A stretch of DNA of 17,890 nt, taken from contig JAUWNA010000007.1 of the NCBI GenBank assembly GCA_030612905.1, forward strand, positions 1 to 17,890. The letters run 5' to 3'. Source of the stretch: Promethearchaeota archaeon. Lineage in GTDB: Archaea > Asgardarchaeota > Lokiarchaeia > Sigyniarchaeales > SOKP01. The notes below the pieces were generated by a model, which was not told where the DNA came from, did not search any database, and was given only the letters and a program-made list of their open reading frames with translations. Every line of letters starts with the position of its first letter. Position 1 is the first letter of the stretch. Shown in pieces: positions 14,436 to 17,890 of this stretch. The position numbers and the translations under genes are program-made.

Positions 14436-14464
14436 AGAAATTTTATTTTCAAATTAATAAAGTC

Positions 14465-14614
14465 TTATATCACTTTGATTCTTTTTATAACATCAGGGCG
14501 TTTTTTGTATAGGATGCGAAATCCACAGTGGGAACATTTTATTCCAGGAAGAGCGTTTAATTCTTTTTTAGAGACTTCTTTCCCACAACTTTTTCTAGCG
14601 CAAACATACTTCAT
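14465..14614 (-). CDS. rpo12: RNA polymerase subunit Rpo12 (RpoP)
   Basis: The smallest zinc-binding subunit of archaeal RNA polymerase, homologous to eukaryotic Rpb12. Reading the minus strand from ATG 14614 gives 49 residues: MKYVCARKSCGKEVSKKELN, then LPGIKCSHCGFRILYKKRP, then DVIKRIKVI. The zinc ligands are Cys5 and Cys10 plus the CSHC pair. GKEVS, LPGIKC and CGFRILYKKRP are strong family marks. The first Cys pair is spaced x4 instead of the usual x2, which is slightly odd. It ends 29 bases from the TFB stop, tail to tail, so a TFB gene and a polymerase subunit gene are convergent neighbours. Confidence 0.92.
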   Translation of the reverse strand: MKYVCARKSCGKEVSKKELNALPGIKCSHCGFRILYKKRPDVIKRIKVI

Positions 14615-14714
14615 ATTTTTTAAAATGAATTAGTGTTAAAAAATTTTTCGCAAATAGTTATAGGTTGTTAGTAGATTTCCTAAAAACATTAATAATATAA
14701 AAAAATAAATAATT

Positions 14715-15530
14715 TTAGATGTATAATGACTTTCTCTTATCGTCAATATCAACAAATTGAAATGTACCGAGATCTTTTTCTAATTGGTCTCTTTTACTTT
14801 GAAGACTTTTTGTAATATCTTCTAAATTATCAAGGGAATATTTCTTTTTAATTGGTAACATAAAAGATTTCTTAATCATTTCTAAGAGTGTTATTGAAGC
14901 TTTTAAATCAGTGATATCCTCATTAAGCATTGCAATGTTATCTGTTTCTGCCAAAAGAACAATCCCATCTATATTGAATCTCGCTTTTGCCAAAGTTGGG
15001 ATTAACCCATTAGCACCAATAATAACTCCTTTTTGGATTTTTTCACAGTTATTTTTTGATAAAAAATTATCTAGCAGTTCTCGGTTAGTTGAACTTGCAT
15101 ATATTTTTGGAATTTTTGAATCAATTTTGCGACTATTTACGGGATACGCTCCCAAAGCAATTATCAACTTAATTTTACATTGGTGTATTATCTCTGTAAG
15201 AAAATTTGAAATTCTATATATGCCTTTAGGTGTTAAACTTTGCGCATCTGCCGTAATTAAAATAATGTCTCTTCGATAGCTTGGATCTTTCCAAAAAAGG
15301 ATTTCTGCTTTAGGTGCTGATAATAGACTATCATCAACTATAGCTCCAGCGGGGTAATCATCAAATATAAAATCCATAAAATTTTGGGCATCTAATTGTC
15401 CAATTAAGGAATCTATAGCGAATTTTCCCACATCAGCGATACCTGGCATTCCTAAAATACAAATAGGGTCCTTGAATTCTTCTTCTTTAATATTATTATG
15501 TTTAATAATCCTTATCCCAGACTCAGTCAA
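14715..15530 (-). CDS. PAC2-family proteasome assembly chaperone (PbaB-like), HbYX C-terminus
   Basis: Archaeal PAC2-family proteins related to PbaA/PbaB bind the proteasome alpha ring and help assemble or open it. The fold marks are ICILGMPGIADVGKFAIDSL (about residues 23-42), FIFDDYPAGAIVDDSLL, DIILITADAQSLTPKG, IIALGAYPV, GVIIGANGLIPTLAK and IVLLAETDNI, with a C-terminal helix. The final residues are KSLYI, so Leu-Tyr-Ile forms an HbYX motif, the known docking tail for pockets between alpha subunits. It starts at TTG 15530 with AAGGT (15538-15542) 7 bases upstream, a well-spaced signal. Length 271 is normal. A PAC3-like gene in this window may act in the same process. Confidence 0.88.
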   Translation of the reverse strand: MTESGIRIIKHNNIKEEEFKDPICILGMPGIADVGKFAIDSLIGQLDAQNFMDFIFDDYPAGAIVDDSLLSAPKAEILFWKDPSYRRDIILITADAQSLTPKGIYRISNFLTEIIHQCKIKLIIALGAYPVNSRKIDSKIPKIYASSTNRELLDNFLSKNNCEKIQKGVIIGANGLIPTLAKARFNIDGIVLLAETDNIAMLNEDITDLKASITLLEMIKKSFMLPIKKKYSLDNLEDITKSLQSKRDQLEKDLGTFQFVDIDDKRKSLYI

Positions 15531-15537
15531 TTTTTTT

Positions 15538-15542
15538 ACCTT
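15538..15542 (-). promoter_or_regulatory. Shine-Dalgarno sequence of the PAC2-like gene
   Basis: AAGGT on the minus strand lies 7 bases before the TTG at 15530. It supports TTG over downstream candidates, none of which lies before the conserved N-terminus. Confidence 0.6.
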
Positions 15543-15712
15543 AAGTATTGTTTATGCGATATAATTAGAATCTTTTTAATGTCTTTAAATCAATGTGTTA
15601 TCCTAATAGACTCATGATTTACTGTTAAAGTAATATATTAGTATTATCACATAAATTAATTTTTTAAGTATCTATAAATATAATGAGGTTTTCATATCAA
15701 TATCATCTGAAA

Positions 15713-15717
15713 AAGGT
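15713..15717 (+). promoter_or_regulatory. Shine-Dalgarno sequence of the YkgJ-type gene
   Basis: AAGGT lies 6 bases before TTG 15724. It fixes the start just upstream of the first Cys cluster. Confidence 0.6.
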
Positions 15718-15723
15718 AATTTT

Positions 15724-16326
15724 TTGGAATTGATTGAGCTAAAATATGAATGTCTAAAATGCGGGATATGCTGTCATGAAATTTTTGGTTCCAAAAAAAG
15801 AATACCAATATATCCTAAAGAGGCAAATAACTTAATAGAAATCGCTAAAAAAAAAGGTATTGCCTTTAAAATTATCGAGGATTTAGTATTTCCAGACATT
15901 TTAAACAAAAAAATACTTGTTGTGACATATAAAATACGATTGGACAACGAAACTCAAGGATGCCCTTTTTACGATAAAAAAAATGGTTGTACAGTACAAG
16001 AAATTAAACCATTAGCATGCAAGGCTTACCCCTTGGCTTTAAAACAAGTTGATGCTTTTAATTTTGAAATAAGTATCGATCCATTATGTAATTATGTAAT
16101 TAGATATTACGATTTCCTAAAAAATACGGATTTTGATAATATTAAAGAGATTTTTAAAGATGAATATCCTAAAGCTCTAGAACACTTAAAAAAGAATAAA
16201 AAGATTATGTTAAAAATTAAAAAACTCGAATATAAAAACAAAATTAAAATATCCCGAAAAATTATGCTTAAGGATTTTAATAAATATTTAAAAGAATGGG
16301 AAAGAGAAGAAATAACTACAAATTAA
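15724..16326 (+). CDS. YkgJ-type CxxCxxCC metal-binding protein
   Basis: Belongs to the zinc/iron-chelating YkgJ-type family. The N-terminal cluster is Cys10-x2-Cys13-x2-Cys16-Cys17. A second set follows as in the family: GCPFYDKKNGC (Cys80, Cys89), then KPLACKAYP (Cys99), and Cys122 in DPLCN. These eight cysteines probably hold a metal or Fe-S centre. The C-terminal 60 residues are very Lys-rich and helical (KNKKIMLKIKKLEYKNKIKI), unlike the core. It starts at TTG. The PP-loop gene follows 15 bases downstream, so the pair is probably an operon, which hints at a link to sulfur transfer or RNA modification. The biochemical role is unproven in the family. Confidence 0.85.
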   Translation: MELIELKYECLKCGICCHEIFGSKKRIPIYPKEANNLIEIAKKKGIAFKIIEDLVFPDILNKKILVVTYKIRLDNETQGCPFYDKKNGCTVQEIKPLACKAYPLALKQVDAFNFEISIDPLCNYVIRYYDFLKNTDFDNIKEIFKDEYPKALEHLKKNKKIMLKIKKLEYKNKIKISRKIMLKDFNKYLKEWEREEITTN

Positions 16327-16341
16327 AATTTGAAGTGAACG

Positions 16342-16977
16342 ATGAGAAAATTTGTATCTTTACTATCAGGTGGTTTAGACAGCTCAATCGCAGCATATTT
16401 AATGATAAAGAGGGGTTTTATTCCGGTTTTTCTCTCATTTTTAACATCAGACGATGAAAATCATTCTATGAAAAATAAAGTTATAGATCTTGTCAAATTA
16501 TTATCAATGTACACAGATAACAAATTAAAAATCTATATTATTAACCACGATAACAACTTGGAAGCTTTGAAACAATTTTGCGACAGAAAATTAACTTGTG
16601 TTTTATGCAAGCGATTAATGCTTCGAACGGCAAAACGCTTAGGAAGTTTAGAAAATACCAATATAATTGTTACAGGAGATATTTTGGGAGAACAAGCTAG
16701 TCAAACTTTAGATAATTTATATTCATATAATAATATAATTCAAGATTTTATAGTATTAAGACCGCTAATAGGATGTGATAAACAAGAAGTAATAAATATG
16801 AATAAAAAAATTGGGTCATATGAAGTATCTTCGATCCCATCAGCGGGGTGTAAATTTAATCCACAATACCCTGAGACTCACGCGAAACCTAATGAAATAC
16901 AAAACTCAGAATCAAAAATCAATATTTTTGATTTAGTTGAAAATTCAATAGAGAACGCAGAAGTATTAAAATTTTGA
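16342..16977 (+). CDS. Stand-alone ThiI-type PP-loop sulfurtransferase
   Basis: An ATP pyrophosphatase resembling only the catalytic domain of ThiI, which activates tRNA U8 for 4-thiouridine formation. The PP-loop SGGLDS is at residues 9-14. TGDILGEQASQTLDNL (111-126) is the strong ThiI mark, and CVLCKRLMLR (86-95) matches ThiI's CxxC region. Cys170 in SAGCKFNP is a further candidate active cysteine. The THUMP and ferredoxin-like RNA-binding domains of full ThiI are missing, as is a rhodanese domain. At 211 residues the protein is complete, not truncated. RNA binding must come from a partner, or the substrate is not tRNA. It starts at ATG with AAGTGA just upstream. Its last 12 bases overlap the convergent SWIM gene. 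Confidence 0.85.
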   Translation: MRKFVSLLSGGLDSSIAAYLMIKRGFIPVFLSFLTSDDENHSMKNKVIDLVKLLSMYTDNKLKIYIINHDNNLEALKQFCDRKLTCVLCKRLMLRTAKRLGSLENTNIIVTGDILGEQASQTLDNLYSYNNIIQDFIVLRPLIGCDKQEVINMNKKIGSYEVSSIPSAGCKFNPQYPETHAKPNEIQNSESKINIFDLVENSIENAEVLKF

Positions 16978-17358
16978 TTCCAAATTATTAATTAAATCTT
17001 CAAATTCTTTATCTTTTAACTCAACTTTTTTATATTTATTTAATGCTTCACATATTACTTGAGTTATAAGATGTTTACAATATCCTATGGATTGATTAAT
17101 TACAACCTCCTTATAAAAATTTAGACATGAACAATACAATTTAGGATATATTAAATATTCGCGATTTTCTCCTAAAGCAAGCCAAATCACTCTATTCGAA
17201 GGTTTATATGTATATTTTGTTATGCCTTTTTTTATAACATCTAAAACCTTATCTGCCTTATTGGAAAAAATCGTATCAATGAAATTTATTAACTCATCAT
17301 CGATTGCGACTTTCTTTTTTGCAATTGAATAAACATCAAATAATAAATCTTTAGACAT
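16966..17358 (-). CDS. SWIM zinc-finger protein, SWS1/ZSWIM7-like
   Basis: The SWIM motif CxCx15CxH is complete: Cys76, Cys78, Cys94, His96 in LYCSCLNFYKEVV and YCKHL. The surrounding pattern, RVIWLALGENREYLIYP before the first Cys pair and KHLITQVICEAL after the last His, resembles eukaryotic SWS1/ZSWIM7, which works with Rad51 paralogues in homologous recombination. The 130-residue size also fits that group and not the large SWIM proteins or MULE transposases. Residues 1-50 are helical. It starts at ATG 17358 without a clear Shine-Dalgarno sequence. RPA is in this window but 13 kb away; no RadA gene is present. A general DNA-binding SWIM protein is the alternative. Confidence 0.78.
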   Translation of the reverse strand: MSKDLLFDVYSIAKKKVAIDDELINFIDTIFSNKADKVLDVIKKGITKYTYKPSNRVIWLALGENREYLIYPKLYCSCLNFYKEVVINQSIGYCKHLITQVICEALNKYKKVELKDKEFEDLINNLESKF

Positions 17359-17393
17359 TTTGTTATCATATAATATTTATAATCGATAAATAA

Positions 17394-17400
17394 AAAGGAT
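17394..17400 (+). promoter_or_regulatory. Shine-Dalgarno sequence of the glycosyltransferase gene
   Basis: AAAGGAT lies 7 bases before TTG 17408 and fixes the start of the partial gene at the right edge. Confidence 0.55.
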
Positions 17401-17407
17401 ATTAAGT

Positions 17408-17890
17408 TTGAACAAGATTTTATATCTCCCGACAAGATATTTCCCCGCAATCTCGGGGGCAGAGTTTTATATCCAAACAATGGCAGAGATATTAAATTCG
17501 AAATACAATTACAAAGTTGATATCTATACCTCCACCGCAATTGATTTTAAAGCCCTAAGACAACCTAATGGTAGAATAATTAAAATTGGGGATAAACATT
17601 ATGATGCTGTAAATAATTTAAAAATCACGCGTTTTCCTATAAAATATAATGTTTTATTAGAAGAAAAATTAAAAGTGATTAAAAATCTTCCATCCTACAA
17701 TCTTTTGAAACTATCTGATGATTGTTTGATTGAATTTTTAAAAAATGGGCCTTATTTAGAAGATATAATTGAAAAAATAGCACACTCAACTAAATTTTCC
17801 TTTGATTTAATTCATACAACCTTCTTTCCATACTTTAATCTTATAACAAGTTTAATACTTGGAAAACTTATCAATAAACCTACTGTTTGT
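17408..17890 (+). CDS. GT4-type glycosyltransferase, N-terminal part (cut by window edge)
   Basis: The first 161 codons are open to the last base. The N-terminus NKILYLPTRYFPAISGAEFY is the typical first strand and loop of GT-B, family 4 glycosyltransferases, where G-A-E stands in the Gly-rich donor/acceptor loop. IQTMAEIL then forms the first helix, and YKVDIYTS the second strand. Further on, FDLIHTTFFPYFNLITSLIL looks like the strand-helix that carries the acceptor site, and INKPTVC begins the next strand. The donor-binding C-terminal domain is outside the window, so substrate and membership need the rest. It starts at TTG with a good Shine-Dalgarno sequence, 49 bases from the divergent SWIM gene. 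Confidence 0.78.
   Translation, partial: MNKILYLPTRYFPAISGAEFYIQTMAEILNSKYNYKVDIYTSTAIDFKALRQPNGRIIKIGDKHYDAVNNLKITRFPIKYNVLLEEKLKVIKNLPSYNLLKLSDDCLIEFLKNGPYLEDIIEKIAHSTKFSFDLIHTTFFPYFNLITSLILGKLINKPTVC

Overview
The window is chromosomal DNA from a strongly AT-rich archaeon. Informational genes mark it as archaeal: aIF1 (SUI1 family), a four-OB-fold replication protein A, TFB, RNA polymerase subunit Rpo12, archaeal-type UMP kinase, pantoate kinase, MfnB and a tRNA with archaeal-style introns. Several genes have a eukaryote-like flavour: a profilin-like protein, a RING-type zinc finger, a PAC3-like and a PAC2-like proteasome assembly factor, and an SWS1/ZSWIM7-like SWIM protein. Together these point to an Asgard archaeon, probably Loki-like. 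That assignment is an inference from gene content; no marker was placed on a tree.

Layout. Bases 1-1100 hold aIF1 and an unrecognised 145-residue protein. Bases 1100-3860 run leftward with a PfkB-family sugar kinase and RPA. Bases 4000-8660 are metabolic: a HisA-like barrel protein, a convergent RING protein, MfnB (methanofuran precursor synthase) tightly followed by a GNAT acetyltransferase, then ProC facing pantoate kinase. Bases 8700-10010 carry UMP kinase, a small zinc-ribbon membrane protein and a tRNA-Leu(CAA) interrupted twice. Bases 10040-11270 run leftward with a PAC3-like protein and a DhnA-type aldolase/ADH synthase. Bases 11380-13330 hold a second zinc-ribbon membrane protein, an unknown protein, the profilin-like gene and a C2H2-type protein. 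Bases 13500-15530 hold TFB, convergent with Rpo12 (a 49-residue gene), and the PAC2-like protein. The right end holds a YkgJ-type Cys-cluster protein with a stand-alone ThiI-type PP-loop enzyme, the SWIM protein and the start of a family 4-type glycosyltransferase cut by the window edge.

Gene organisation is loose, with many single genes and frequent strand changes. No gap reaches 300 bases. The likely co-transcribed pairs are mfnB-GNAT and YkgJ-ThiI, and possibly the profilin-like gene with the gene below it. Translation signals look split: genes starting with TTG (or with no standard start) usually have a good Shine-Dalgarno sequence, while many ATG-start genes have none and may be leaderless. 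Two highly conserved genes, aIF1 and the aldolase, have no ATG, GTG or TTG where their conserved N-termini demand a start. I see no transposase, CRISPR array, prophage or other mobile element.
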